From NCBI RefSeq assembly GCF_014066305.1, contig NW_023501036.1, positions 1 through 64,000 of the forward strand: DNA of 64,000 bases, written 5' to 3'. The notes beneath the pieces were generated by a model. That model ran no database searches. It saw nothing but the letters and a program-made list of their open reading frames with translations, and was not told the DNA's origin. Positions 11,391 through 23,900 of this stretch are shown here, piece by piece. Positions within the stretch are counted from its first letter, which is position 1. Each line of letters opens with the position of its first letter. Both the position numbers and the translations under genes were made by a program. The DNA comes from Letharia columbiana (lineage: Eukaryota; Ascomycota; Lecanoromycetes; Lecanorales; Parmeliaceae).

Positions 11391-13889
11391 AACGAAATAA
11401 CTATTAATAATAAAGTTCGCTTTTTTTATATTTAATATTTTTTTATTAAAATAATATTATTCTTTCTAATATATAGATATTATTCTAAAATCTATTAAGA
11501 GATCGAGAATAACTTTATCGAGAGGGAGATATCTATTATAAATAATAGAATAAAGAAGTTATAAGTATTAAGAAATAAGATAGTAAAATATTTTTATAGC
11601 GCTATTATAATTTAGTTTAAATATTATAATAAAATATATTAACTTTAAAGCTATAAGATAAGCGATTTAGTAATATTAGCGATTAAGAATTTAAAGTAGA
11701 AATATCTAAGTAAGAAGTTATTTTATAAATTTATAGAATTATTTTAGATTATAAATAAGATAGAGGCGTAAATATATCGCTTACTTTTATTCTCGATATA
11801 TAGAATTTATAATATCTTTTATATATCGTTATTTAAGTCTTATTATAATCGCGATTACGATAATATAACGAATATCTTTATATATACTCTCGAGCTTATT
11901 AATAACGATAAGCTTTAAAAAATTAAAGAAATCGTTAATAAGATTAAGTATAAGAAAGGCGTTTAATATAAAGTTAAATAAACTAATTAGAATAAAGAGT
12001 ATAATTAATAATTATTAGATAATAAACTTACTAATAGTAGCGAGTTAATTTAAATTTCTAAATAGATAAATAATAAGTATAAGTATTAAGTAATAGATAA
12101 TAATAAGTCTCTTATTATTAAAAAGCTTATTTAATTATATAAGTTAATAACGAGTAAGCGAACGCGATAAAATAAGATATAAATATTAATTAGATTAGAT
12201 ATATTTCTAGATAATACTTATACTACGCGCGTATTTCTCTATACTTATTATTATTAAAATATAAATTAATTAAATAATTATATTATTTAGCTATCTATTA
12301 AACTCTACTATAAAAAAATTATATCGTATTAAAGTATATATTATTAATATAAATATATTTTTATCTAAGACAGCTATTAAAGAACTATCTAAGAGCTCTA
12401 TATTAGCGCTACTATAAAAAATTATTATTTAAATATTCTTTATTATCTTAATATTAGATTTTAAATTAAGTTTATTAATTTATTACTTTAATAAGAAGAT
12501 AATTAAAGTATAATCTTCGAGTTAATACTTATTAATATTTATTATATATCGACAAAGACTCTTAAGCTTCTTCTTTAATAACTTATTTATTTTCTTTAAT
12601 TTCGCTATACGCTTATTTATCGCTATAAATTAATTTTAAAAATTTATAATTATAATAAAAACGATTAAAGTTATCGCTATCGTATATCTCTATAACTTAT
12701 ATTATTAAATAATTTTCTTATTAAGCTTAGCCCGTTAATAAGATAGCTTTTAAAATTATTTAACGCGGCGATAACGTCGTATTAATTTTCTTATTTATAT
12801 TTAAAGATATAGAGGGATTTTAATATAGCGGCTAATATCGCGCTTTTCGACTTTATAATTATTATAGAGAGAAGATTTATCTTAAATATATAAATTATTA
12901 TTTTAATAAAAATAAGTTTTATATAGTAAATTAGATATTAGAATTTATTAATAGTTATATATATAAAGCGATAATAATAGAAATAGTTAAGAGTTAGTAA
13001 TCGCATTTATAAGACGATTATATACTTATTATTAAAGTTATTATTATTATTAAAAAAGAATATTATAAAATTATTAATCTATATATTAATACGATTAATA
13101 ATAATAAAATACTTATAATAAAGAGAAGTAGACTATTAATATAATAGAATATATTATACTTATATTAATATTAATATTAACGTTATAATATTAAAGTAAA
13201 TACTTATAAAAGAGGCGTTAAGAATTATAAAGAATAAAAATAAATAATTTAAAGAGGGTTTTTATATTCTCTATTATAGCGCTATTATTAGTAGATAGTA
13301 TCTAGTAATATAAATAATAGCGACGCGGTAATATTTCGCTATTATCTATAAAGCCGCGTTATCTATCTATTATTATTATTAATTAATAATTAAGAGTATT
13401 ATCGCGAACGCGTCGCTCTATCGATTATTCTCTTTGAAATCTTATAATAAAGATTATTATTACGTTACTTCGCTATAGATGTAATACGCTATAAAAATAA
13501 CGTTATTTATAAAGAAACTCTTCTCTCTTCTCTTATCTATTAGATTTTTAAGATTTTATTATAAATTTTTAAATCTAATATTATTCGCTATAGAAGTTAT
13601 TAATTAACGCTATAAAAATATTAATATTAAGCGTATTAACTTATTATAAATTATTATTAATTAATATTATAAAAGCGATATTATTCTTAAAGATAGTATT
13701 AATATTATTATATAATATATTAATAATACGCCTATAACGCGTAATAATTAATTCTATTATCTTATTAAAATAATATTATAATAGATTAACTTTTTTCCCT
13801 TATTTCTCTATTAAAATTTAAAGATTTTTTAATAAATATTCTATTTTTACTTAGACGTCTAGAGATTAAAATCTAAAAGAAGAGATAAT
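11391..13889. other. AT-rich interval between integrase ghost and 3' LTR
   Basis: About 2.5 kb separate the integrase ghost from the 3' LTR, more than usual for a simple gypsy element of 5-6 kb. I can read no chromodomain or other domain in it, because RIP has removed nearly all C and G outside CG, CT and GC contexts. Short phrases such as ATAGCGACGCGGTAATATTTC and its approximate reverse near 13315-13365 form weak inverted repeats. It may be a nested insertion or a long untranslated region. Confidence 0.4.
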
Positions 13890-14165
13890 TATTAAATTTA
13901 ATACTATTATAAACCTTAGCGCTACTTACGCTAAGGCGCCGATATTATATATATTATATTAGAGTCTCTTTTAGAATTTAATTTTAATAATATATTTTAT
14001 ATATTTAGAAGCTTAGCGAATATAGATTTACTTTATATATCTCGAAGTTTTAATATTTCTTAAAGATTAATTCTATTATTAAATATACTATTAAATCTTA
14101 TAACGATACTACGTCTTTTATAGTCTATACCCGCTAGCTAATCGTTAATAGACTACGCTCTTATA
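13890..14165 (+). repeat. 3' LTR of the gypsy element
   Basis: This 276-bp LTR matches the 5' LTR end to end. It keeps more GC, for example CTTAGCGCTACTTACGCTAA near 13915 and CCCGCTAGCTAATCG near 14130, so it approximates the original LTR better. It is followed at once by the target duplication TCTAT. Confidence 0.88.
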
Positions 14166-14233
14166 TCTATCTTATTCTATTATATATACTAATATATAAA
14201 AATATAAAAATACGCTAAGAAGTCGTAGAGATA

Positions 14234-15377
14234 TAAGAGTTAGTTCGATAATTATATATTTTAAAAATAACCTCTACTTATTTTCAACTTAGCGTTATAT
14301 ATATATAGAATATTATTTAATTATTATATTTTTAAGATATATTTTTAAAATATCTAAAAATAAGTCTCGAGTCTTATTTTTTAATAAAATAAGGCTAAGT
14401 ACGCTAAAATAATGAATATTTATAACTAATATATATATAAATATTAGAGTTATTCTAACTTTAATCTTATTAATAGAAATATTAATAGAGATATTAATAG
14501 AGATATTAATAGAAATATTAATAGTAATAACGAAGATAATAAAAGTATTAATAATAATTAAAGTCTATATAGTAGTAGTAATAGATATCTTCGTTATAAT
14601 AACGTGAAATTATATAAATTTAATAATCACTAATAGAGAAGATAATTTTCTTAATTTTTTACGACGTTTCTAACTCAGTCTCAGAAATAGAGTTATCGAA
14701 CGAAATCGTATATATATTTTACATATTTTAAATACAAATTAGTATCATTTTTAAGTCATATTTTTATTTGTTAAGAGATGACGTTATTTAGAGCCCCTTC
14801 GATAATCATATATTTTCAAAATATATTAACATATTTTTAACTTTAATTTTTAAATAGAGATAAGATATTATATTAAGAGAATTTATAATTATACCTCGTA
14901 ATCGCTCATAATACTTTCCTCGAGAATTTCTTTAGAAACCGTTAAATTCTATAATATAATAGTAATATTACTATCGATTAATACTATTCGAAAGAGTATA
15001 ATTAATAAAGATATATCTTCTTATTTACTTAGACGAAAAGCGTAAAATTTAAATCGCTATTATATTAAGATTTCTAATTTTTAAAGATTTTCTATCTAGA
15101 TATCGCCTTTTCTCGTTAGACTTAAATTATGAATTAATTCATAATTTAAATATTTTCAAATATTTAGCCCTTAGGGCTGAAATCTCAATTATTAAAATTT
15201 TGGTCTTGGCGCTAAGCTTGCATAATATTTCCATACACGTATTAAAGACGTAGGGCTGGTAATTGACTAACGAAAAGTCAAATGTCATATTTTGAAAATA
15301 TGTGGTTATCGAAGGGGCCCTAAGTGAAAATAAGTAGGGGTTATTTTCAAAATATGTGGTTACCGAACTGGCCCTAA
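14234..15377. mobile_element. PIF/Harbinger-like inverted-repeat element, RIP-mutated on the left
   Basis: The body is 14237-15374 (1138 bp) with TAA on both sides (14234-14236, 15375-15377), a 3-bp duplication typical of PIF/Harbinger. The right end, read inward, begins GGGCCAGTTCGGTAACCACA. The left end begins GAGTTAGTTCGATAATTATA, the same sequence after C-to-T and G-to-A change. The inverted repeats run about 55 bp. GGGCC(A/T)GTT ends resemble Tourist/Harbinger MITEs. An 81-codon frame at 15139-15384 (-) is not a transposase. A second inverted repeat pair, starting GRGCCCCTTCGATAAYCA at 14791 and ending at 15320, sits inside, so this is a composite. Confidence 0.65.
14791..15320. repeat. 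inner inverted repeat nested in the Harbinger-like element
   Basis: The left end (14791, GAGCCCCTTCGATAATCATA) and the right end (reverse strand from 15320, GGGCCCCTTCGATAACCACA) match for about 35 bp. The inner right end abuts the outer element's right inverted repeat. A clean target duplication is not visible (TTA on the left, TAA on the right), so it may be a related element or a duplication of the outer end. A 28-bp perfect palindrome lies at 15122-15149. Confidence 0.55.
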
Positions 15378-15524
15378 GTAGCAACTTGTGTTAACGCAGC
15401 GGACGTCGACCAGAACCTCTACTCTGTGGCTTGAATTGATACGACGTAAGAATACCTTTAATAATCCTTTACGAAGGAAGCCGTCGTGGTAACGAGTTTC
15501 GTTAAATCGAGCTTATAACCTGAT

Positions 15525-15617
15525 GAAATTAATGACGGCTTATTGTTTTTCTATGAAGGAGTACTGTTACTTATAGTTGTTGCCAAGCACAAGAGGGCTA
15601 AGATGCTGAATTCCAAC
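15525..15617 (+). repeat. right copy of 93-bp direct repeat
   Basis: This is the same-orientation copy of 5170-5262. It carries A or T at several places where the left copy has G or C. The homology stops abruptly at CTGAATTCCAAC. Confidence 0.75.
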
Positions 15618-16762
15618 GTGCTAGGGCACGGTCCCTGCACACAGGGCTGCAGCGTTGTCGCGAGAGGGTTTTGGGGGCGACTATTCCTTTCGCCGCTAAA
15701 AGTTCGTGGATCCGATGTACTCGATGTGCCGAATGCTGACCACCACCGTCCATTCGGACGCCAGCTCGGGGCCAGCTTATATCGTATTCTGTTGTCAAAA
15801 TTTCTGACACCCCTTAAAGCTGCAGCAAAGGCGTGGAGATGGGTTACCTATGTCGTGTAGATGTGTAGCCCGACGGGCGAGGTCATGCACCCGTAAACAT
15901 TGTGGTCCTGCGCCCATGCTGCTATGGTCTAGAGCTAGAAACCGAGAGCAGCCGCCGAAAATCTTGACCCTTACTGTTGCTGAGCGTTGGCCTCCACGTG
16001 GGCAACCGCTTCCAGCATCCCCAGCTTCTGGCCCGCAAAGTCGAGAAGGTACTTCGTCCCAACCCTTCGCTTACGAGGAACTAGAGGAACCAGCTCCGAA
16101 ATTGAAATTCCGCGCTTTCTGAGACATCCAGAACTCGAAGCATCCTTGGCACCACTCTATCAACGGCTCCCATGTTTCCTTAGCTTCGAATTTCCACTAG
16201 GGCCGTCATCGTTCGTCAAGCGACAACCCACAGATGACTAGATGGTTTAGTGGGCATTGCGAAATCGGAGCAACTTTGTTGGTTTTGCACCCCAGAGTTT
16301 GGCTTTGGTAGGGAGATCAAAACGCTCAGATAGTCTGGATCCTCACGGTGGTGGAGAAGGACAAAGGCCAACGTAAAAGATTTATGGAGGAAAGACTTCG
16401 GGCACAAAGATATGTTTGGCGGAAAGTGGTAGATGAAACAGCGAAACCAAAGGAGGCACAATACATATACAAAATGAGCATCGAGGTGGGAAGATGTATA
16501 TACAGAGCAGTTTGTGGGAATGCAGTAGGTATACCGATGACCATGAGAGAACGATCTGATGATGATGAGTGAATAAGACTTCGACCTACAACTCTCAACC
16601 CCGTGCAGTACGAAATGAAGCCGTCATTTTTGATGCCTTCGAGATAGGTTGTCGAAGTTCAACGATTGCGAGTTTCGAAGCCTCCACCTACCCCGATTGC
16701 CAAAACAGCTAGTCGTCCTTTCAAGGGTGCATCAATAAGAATGCCATATCCAGATATCATTA
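15618..16762. other. intergenic, no supported gene
   Basis: Normal base composition returns here. Short frames on both strands overlap one another and have no recognisable domain. The interval is the 3' flank of the hydantoinase gene, which ends at 16763. Confidence 0.45.
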
Positions 16763-19700
16763 TCATATTGACTGTTGCCGTCTCGCCTGGTGACTATGCT
16801 TGTCTTTCCACTCCTTAAACCATGGCAACTGTGTCATCGGGCCCCTCAGGTTCACCTCCCAAGGCGGTATCGGAGCTGCCAGTCCAGTCTCCTCCAAACA
16901 ATTAGTTCGAAGCTCCTCCCACGACCCACCGCGATTGAAGACCTCCTCTCTCCCCCTCTCACGAAGAGGTGCAACTCTCATCTCTTCCCTCAAATTAGCC
17001 GTGCCTTTTGCATCCACAGTGCAGTTCCCATGCAACACGACACCATATCTCCTCGCACCCTCAGCTGTAACGAGCCTGCGACGGACTTCCAGCGCCACAG
17101 CCTCAGGGTCGCGCTTAAGAGGATCACCCCAACCGCCGCCACCCCAAGTAATCCACTCCAGTACATCTCCATTACTTACCTTAATACGGTCTTGCTTACT
17201 GCCCAGCGCTTCTCTGGGCGGGTTCTCCTGATCCTTCGAATATTTCACCAGCACCTTTGTAGACCGTGCACCCGGCTCACCACCCAGCACACCCCACGGC
17301 TTAGACAGCCATCGATCGTCATGAATCGAGATGAATCCATCTTCCAGGAAGCGCCAGAAGATACGCTGTGCATTCCCACCACGATACAGCCCAGGTCCGC
17401 CAGAATCTGCAACAGTATCAAAGACCTCAATGCGCAGCGGATAGTAAAGCTCCAGAAACTCGTTCGGTATAGCCTTCATCGCCGGCCAAAGACAGTGTCC
17501 ATCAGGCCCATCCCCAATCGGTCTCCCCGGTATGCCGCCGAAGCCAATCCAGTAAAGTTGGAACCACTCTCCGCTCTGCCTATAGCCCGAGTACATCAGA
17601 TGAGGACTGTCACTGAACCCCGCAGCTGTCATGAACTCCGGAGATTTCTGGCCCAGAAGAGCGGACAAGACGTCCATCACTCTAGCTAGGAAATGTGTGC
17701 GACAGGACACCGCGGCTGGCCGGATTGGTTTGAGAAGACTGCCTTCTGGAATGTGGACATCTATGAGGTCATGGAAACCGTCATTAGCTACAACGCTAGA
17801 GTCGTAGACGACCAAGAGGTAAACGCCGACAAAAATTTTGAACATGTTGACACTGAGGTAGAAGTTGATCGATGATGGCGACTGCGGGTCGGTCCCAGAG
17901 AAATCGAACATCAGTCGGCCGTCCTTTTTAAACATAGTGCATGCTAACTTCCAGGGTCCAACACCTTGCCCGTCATCATCGATCCAGTCTTCGAAATAAG
18001 CGGGCTCGTCGGCGATGGAGGTATTAATGATGGAGGAGACCGCTTTACGGTTACGACTAAGGAGCTCGTCGATGGCGGCGAAATAGACTGTGTCTCCGAA
18101 ACGCGTGTAGAGTTCGGTCATGCGTTTCCCAGCAATGGTACAAGCAGCTACAAGTGCTCGAACGTCACCACGATTCCAGTCAGGAAGGCGGACATTTCTG
18201 TAGATGACTTCCATCAAGTCCTCGTTCCAGACTCCTTTCGAAGCGACTTTGGTAATGGGGATCTGGATGCCTTCCTCGAAGATGCTACTAGCTGCGCATG
18301 GAAGAGATCCCGGAACGCTTCCGCCCACATCCGTCATGTGGCCGAAATTTGCTGTCCAAGCAACTAAGTCCGACGTTAGTCTTCATGTGCGAAATACAAT
18401 CAGCGCAGATCTTACTCAATTTTTCGTTCACGTGAATTGGCATCAGGATAAGCCAGTCGTTGTGGTGCGACACAGCTCCAGACACAGAGTAAGGATCGTT
18501 TGTAAGGAAGATGTCTCCAGGTCCAATAGTATCTTTCCACACATTCAAGAATTGACCAATAAATGATCCAAACTGACCAACAACCATCTTACCTGTGGGC
18601 TCGGCGATGACGTTGAACTCGTCTTGCTGCTCTCGAATGGCTGGACTCATGGTTGTCCTGGTCATCAATGTGTCCATCTCATTGCGGGCGTTACGCAAGG
18701 CATTCTCGAAGATATCGACGGTCACAGTATCAAGTTCCTTGATATCAGGATTTTCAGGGTCTTCCTTGTCCCTCACTTGATATATTAGAATGTTTCCGAC
18801 GGGATCGACTTCGGCTCGAAACCCTGGAAGGACTACAGTGTTCGAGTCCATCTCACTGATGATGCAAGGGCCGAGTACGGCATGACCATTCTTCAGACTC
18901 AATCGGTCCCAAATTGGACTGTCTAGAAACTCTTTGCCTTCGAAAATCAGATTTGTTTTCGAAGAGACTGAAGAGTACGGAGGGTTGATAGAGGTAGCGT
19001 GCTCCAGCTTCTTGATGGGTAGGTCAGTCTTCAGCTCTTCTGCAATTACTCTCAGGTTCACAAGCTCGACATCTGAAGATAAACGATACGTGAAGAGTTT
19101 AACATGTTCGGCTTCGAAGAGCTCCTGTAGATATGGGAGCTCAATTGTCCGCAGACTCTCGAGGTCGACGTTGACTGGGATATTGATAGACTGTCCATTG
19201 TAGCGTAGATCCGCTTGGAATTTATGAAGCTGTGGTGCTATATATTAGCAACTTCGAAAGCAATCAATACCAATCGCGTCATTCAATGAAATAAGCAAGA
19301 CCGGGGTTTCCGATGAGAGTAGCGATTTTTGGGGAACCAACCTGTTTTTCTTCCGGCACACCCTGCTCATCACGCATCACAGCTTTAGCCTGTCCAAGCA
19401 ACTCATCGAAGGCACCCAAGATTTCCTGCTTATCCGTTTGCTGCAGGACTCTAATGAAGGTTTTCCCAACTTCATGACGAAGAAGAGTCATTGCGTCACC
19501 AAAAGCGCAGAGTACCCCGGGAGACGGTGGTATGATGACGGGAAAGGCGCCAAGTAGTTTTCCTAGAGAATTCGCATGTAGGGGTCCTGCGCCGCCAAAA
19601 GCAACGAGGCTAAAGTCTCTGGGGTCATAGCCTTGTTCGACGGAGACCAGACGGAGTGCACCATACATAGTCTCATTCGAGACCTTTAGTATGCCTTCTG

Positions 19701-20952
19701 CAGCTTCATACAAACCAATGCCTAGACCATCTGCAACTTGCTGCACAGCCCTTTTCGCTGCATCCAGATCCAGATCGAAGGTTCCTCCCAGGAGAGATCT
19801 TGGTAGGTATCCTAGCACAGCGTTTGCATCAGTAACGGTAGCCGTAGAGCCACCCTTGCCGTAGCATGCTGGTCCTGGCACTGCCCCAGCACTCTCAGGA
19901 CCAACCCTGAGAGCTTTCGTTATTTCAGGAACCCTCGCGATTGAGCCACCACCGGCTCCAACGGTACGGACATCAACAGAAGGTGCCTTGACAACTAGAT
20001 CGGCGACTTTGGTCTCTCGCCGTATCCGCGGTACCCCATTTTCAATCAGTGCAACGTCAGTGCTGGTACCACCCATGTCCAAGGTGATCAGATTCTTGAA
20101 TCTAGTCTGATCTGCGACGACCGAGACTACGCCAGACACGCCTCCAGCCGGACCAGACAGGACCCAGGTGACGGGGAATCGACTTGCGAGACTGACCGAA
20201 GATAGACCCCCATCAGATCGTAGAATGCGAAGATGTTTGGCTTTTCCCTCTAAAGACAGGAGAAGATTGCTAAGATAATTTCTGACACTCGGCTCGACAT
20301 AGGAGTTGACAACCGTTGTTATCGTGCGCTCATACTCCATTAGCTCAGGTAAGACCTCCGAGGAGATTGAGATAGAGGTGTCTGGAAGTAGCTTGGCTAC
20401 CACACGCTTAGCGGCTTGCTCATGCGCCGGATTTGCGAAAGAATTGATCAGACTGATTGTCACAGCATCTGGTTTTTCTTTCACGATAGGCCGAAATTTC
20501 TTCTCAAAGATCGCCTCATCGAAAGTGCGGACTTCTGTCCCGTCGGTAGCAAGTCTTCCTGGCGCTTCAACTGTAAGTTCTAATGGAGCCAGTGGCTCCG
20601 GCTTCGGCCATATGATCCAGCTCGCCAAATTGCCAGGAACCTGGGATCTCCGCGTCTGTAGGATATCTTTGTAGCCCTCGGTGACAACAAGCGCAACTTT
20701 TGCACCCTTCTGCTCCAGTATCACATTAGTTGCCACCGTGGTCCCGTGATTGACCACGTGGAGAACTGTATCCGCACCATTGGGTATCTTAGACAGAATC
20801 TGACCTTTGCCTCGTATAACGGCCAGAGATTGATCTTCGGGGGTTGAAGGGACCTTGGCTCGCAATGTCTCCCCAGTATCTTCTCGAAGCAGCAACAGAT
20901 CGGTGAAGGTACCCCCAACGTCTACCCCAAGGCGGTATGATGGTGAGCTCAT
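16763..20952 (-). CDS. fused hydantoinase A/B (oxoprolinase-type ATP-dependent amidohydrolase)
   Basis: Cytosolic ATP-dependent hydrolase family that opens cyclic amides (5-oxoproline, hydantoins); the exact substrate is unknown. Three exons, 20952-19342, 19229-18416 and 18363-16763, give 1341 aa. The introns are 19230-19341 (donor GTTGGT, branch GCTAAT) and 18364-18415 (GTAAGA, branch GACTAAC). The HydA half comes first: GVDVGGTFTD (residues 9-18) and MGGTSTD (about 293-299) are the actin-like ATP-binding loops. The HydB half starts near residue 702 with EMDTLMTRTTMS, GDIFLTNDPY, then ANFGHMTDVGG across the second junction and GGGGWGDP near the end. The start is the first ATG before GVDVGG. 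GVDVGG, rather than the IDRGG of classical OXP1, suggests the hydantoinase/N-methylhydantoinase branch. Length fits full, intact fusions. Confidence 0.93.
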
Positions 20953-23900
20953 CCTTAGAATCGGGACAGATGGCGCACTCAAGGGAAAACGGGTGGCAAG
21001 ACAGCAAATCGGTTATATGTACTTGGCAGAAAGAGCAAGTCGAAGATTGTTTTGCTGTTGACATTGACATCTAGCCGCCTGGGTCAAGCTCTTGACCCTC
21101 GGAAGTCGAGAGACGTAGTCCAGTCCTACCCAATCCAAGAACGCGTTTGAAGAGACTCAAATACCTTCGATGGGCTGTTCTATTGATCCTATGGAGCATC
21201 CCACGACTGCGTGGGGATATGAGCGCAGTATGCATGATGATGCGATTGTGCAACCGCCGATATTTGATTGGCTTGATAGATGATGGTTGATAAGGACAAA
21301 TGAAGAAGGTGCTGGCTAAGATCAACAGCGCTAATAGATTTCTATCACCACCTAAAGCTAACCATCTGTGAGCTAGCATGGAAATTTCTTGGCTGAAATC
21401 ACAGCTGTCCTTTTCTTCCAACGAATATTAACGCCTCTTAGACGGACATATCGATCGGGAGACTGCTTCTTTTGGCTTCTCCTTCATTATGCCTTCGAGC
21501 ACCACACATCTCATATCTGACCCGCTGCATAAATACACAGCCGCAGCCCACCCGTATTCCACCTCGCAGCTATGGACGAGTCAATCCTGGCATACGGGAT
21601 TCTACTTTGCTAGAGGGGAAAGTAAATCCATCGATCGCAGTCAAAACAGATGCACAAGTTCTCCTTGGTGCTCATACTGTGACACAGATACTCTGAAACT
21701 GCATGAAGTCAGCATTGAGTTACATCGTCTCTACGAGTGTTCAAAAACATAAAGGGAAAACCCTCACCACACCAGCACTTGTTGCTGCTGAGTTGTATAT
21801 CCCGCTGTTCCCACCACAAGGCAACCAATCACCACTTGTGCCACCACCCCCCGAGATAGCGTTGCTATCGCCGTACTTGATCATCAAGATCAGATCCACG
21901 CACATCTCTAAATCGAGGATGACAGTTGCTTGAGCCTTCTTATCAACATTTAGATCTCCTGTGATGGTAAGTTAGAACAGGTTCTTCCTACAAGGGACCG
22001 TCGAGCCAGTAGTGGCTCGAACAACAGCGAAAAGGGAGACGCTACCCCACATCGCGATATTCCTTCCTTTGCTTTCCGTCATCTTAAGCCAGGCAGTGTT
22101 ACACTGGCTGGGAAAGTCAACTTCGTCTTTTGAGGTAGCACTCTCGCCGGCGTTCTGCGAGCACTAATATCGGTAGTCTTGGTCGGTTACGAAGCTGCAA
22201 GCTTCGCCAATTGCATCCTCTAGCGCTCTTCGTCAATTAGAAACACAATACAGGATTCGGCGGTCCGTGAGTAGATTTACTCGTGGTATGACAGCCAGGA
22301 GGCCCAGCAAAAACGTATAGTGGGAAGATGGTCAGGATGAAGCTGCATGGCGACTGTATCGAGTGTTTAAAAGAGATTATGGGAGCGTGAAGCGGTTGAT
22401 GTGCCACTAGGAAAGGTATGAATCCAAGATGATGGTAGAAATATGGTCGGGACGGATGTGCTAGCCCTGCCATATACTGCGGCCGGACAGTCTCAGAATT
22501 TCATGCTCGCTAAGAGTAGAAGACCGCTCCTTGCTGTGCATTCAAGGCGTATCTCTGGTGTCCTCCACTACAACATACGGTGAATACTGTGGAACGGCCT
22601 GCAGTCTCTGTAGTCAATATCAGAAAATTGAGGCGCAATAGAGGTGGCTACGTCAGAGAGCGAATCCATGCGAATTCGAAGTTGGAAGTGGAGACGCCGT
22701 GGAAGGCATGTTCGGTGAGCTGTCGAAGACTACTGTAAGAAGTTGACAACTTTGCCCTGTAAGTTTTATGCCCTGAGAAGTTAAAGGAAGAAGCCAGCCT
22801 GCCATAACGCCGTTGTGACCCTGTGCATCGACATCAACATCCTGCTCTTTATCCGTTCCTACAATCAGTGGCTGTATCCCGACGAACCGGAAATGGCAGG
22901 CGAGATGGTAACTTTCATACAACACGATATTATTCTGTATTGGACCGGCTCTTCGAGTGCTCGTCTTGTGAACTTAGATCCAAGAAGGGTCAACGTGGAA
23001 GTGGTAGCCGTTCCTTTGGCGGAGGCGGTAGTAGGCGCCGCCATGACGTACGTTTAAAAGATCCAACACCGTCGGGGACACCGTCGCACAAGCCGTACAC
23101 AACCGCGCAGAAATATCTAACGCTTGCTGATAACTCCACAGAAGTCGCCGAGCTGAGGCTGACCAATTTGACGGGACATCTGGACGGGAATTTCACCAAG
23201 CGAGCCACCATCACTGGCTCGGACTTCTATCCTACTCTCGTACCATGCAGAGCGGTCGAATCACTCTGATTGGAACGAACACCATATCATGTGCAGCGTG
23301 AGTGGCATGTAATTCGGGGGTTCCTATTTCGAACCATTAGGAATCTGAGAGCTGGCATCGGGGGCATAGGACATCAAAATTCTTTGGAGCACGCAACGCA
23401 TGCTTCGAGTAGTCCTTATGTCAGTATTGTACGGCATTTTACTCTAGGCTTCTTTCGCTTCCTCTAGCTTGCTGTTGATGTTTTTACGTGGATGGAGCTC
23501 CACTGAGCTGCTGTCACCATCCTTGACGAAGTTGGCAGGGCTCAGCTCAGCTACCAACTCCGTCTTCACTATTCCACCATCGAGCAACTCATTCAGGAGT
23601 GCCGGAACAAGAAGCTTGCTATCACCTTTACATCCAGCGTTTAACGAAGACAAGAAGTCGTCGGTAAATGGTACTAACAAAGGAGCAGTAGCAAATTATT
23701 GAAATCGCCCTGATATCTATCGCGAGACGGTACGAAGGAACACTCAGACTCAAAGTGCGGTTAGCCCAGCGCAAGACAGAAACCCAGTTGAAATAAAGAG
23801 CCAAGTCACATTTCAAGGCTTCATTTGCATCAGGCAACGCAGATACCCTCTCCGGTCATTGCAAGCGTAGGGAACTTGCGATCAATGGGAAGAGAGCCTG

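Larger units (their letters stand above)
7061..14170 (+). mobile_element. RIP-saturated Ty3/gypsy LTR retrotransposon
   Basis: The element is 7066-14165 (7100 bp), flanked on both sides by TCTAT (7061-7065 and 14166-14170), a 5-bp target duplication. Two LTRs of exactly 276 bp bound it. Frame-shifting past stops, the interior reads as degraded Gypsy-type pol. Reverse transcriptase lies around 9240-9620, with ghosts of VDYRDLN (YRDLN near 9297) and YLDDIL (as YLNNIL near 9589). RNase H lies around 10030-10280 (HYLE and DHKNL ghosts). The integrase core lies around 11030-11380 (SDRG, FW and TDGQTER ghosts). A possible zinc knuckle lies near 8350. The order RT, RNaseH, integrase marks Ty3/gypsy, sense on +. 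A purine-rich tract (AAAAGAAGAGA) precedes the 3' LTR. It is dead: almost every Gln, Trp and Arg codon has become a stop. Confidence 0.9.

Noticed and set aside
5841..15130. repeats that could suggest CRISPR or centromere arrays
   Set aside because: Units are long tandem repeats or LTRs with RIP mutations in a eukaryotic genome; there are no regular short repeats with unique spacers.
15139..15384. 81-codon frame on - as a transposase
   Set aside because: It is too short, contains the element's own inverted repeats translated, and has no DDE motif.
16775..17689. 304-codon frame on +
   Set aside because: It is antisense to the HydB half of the hydantoinase gene, whose conserved motifs are on the minus strand.
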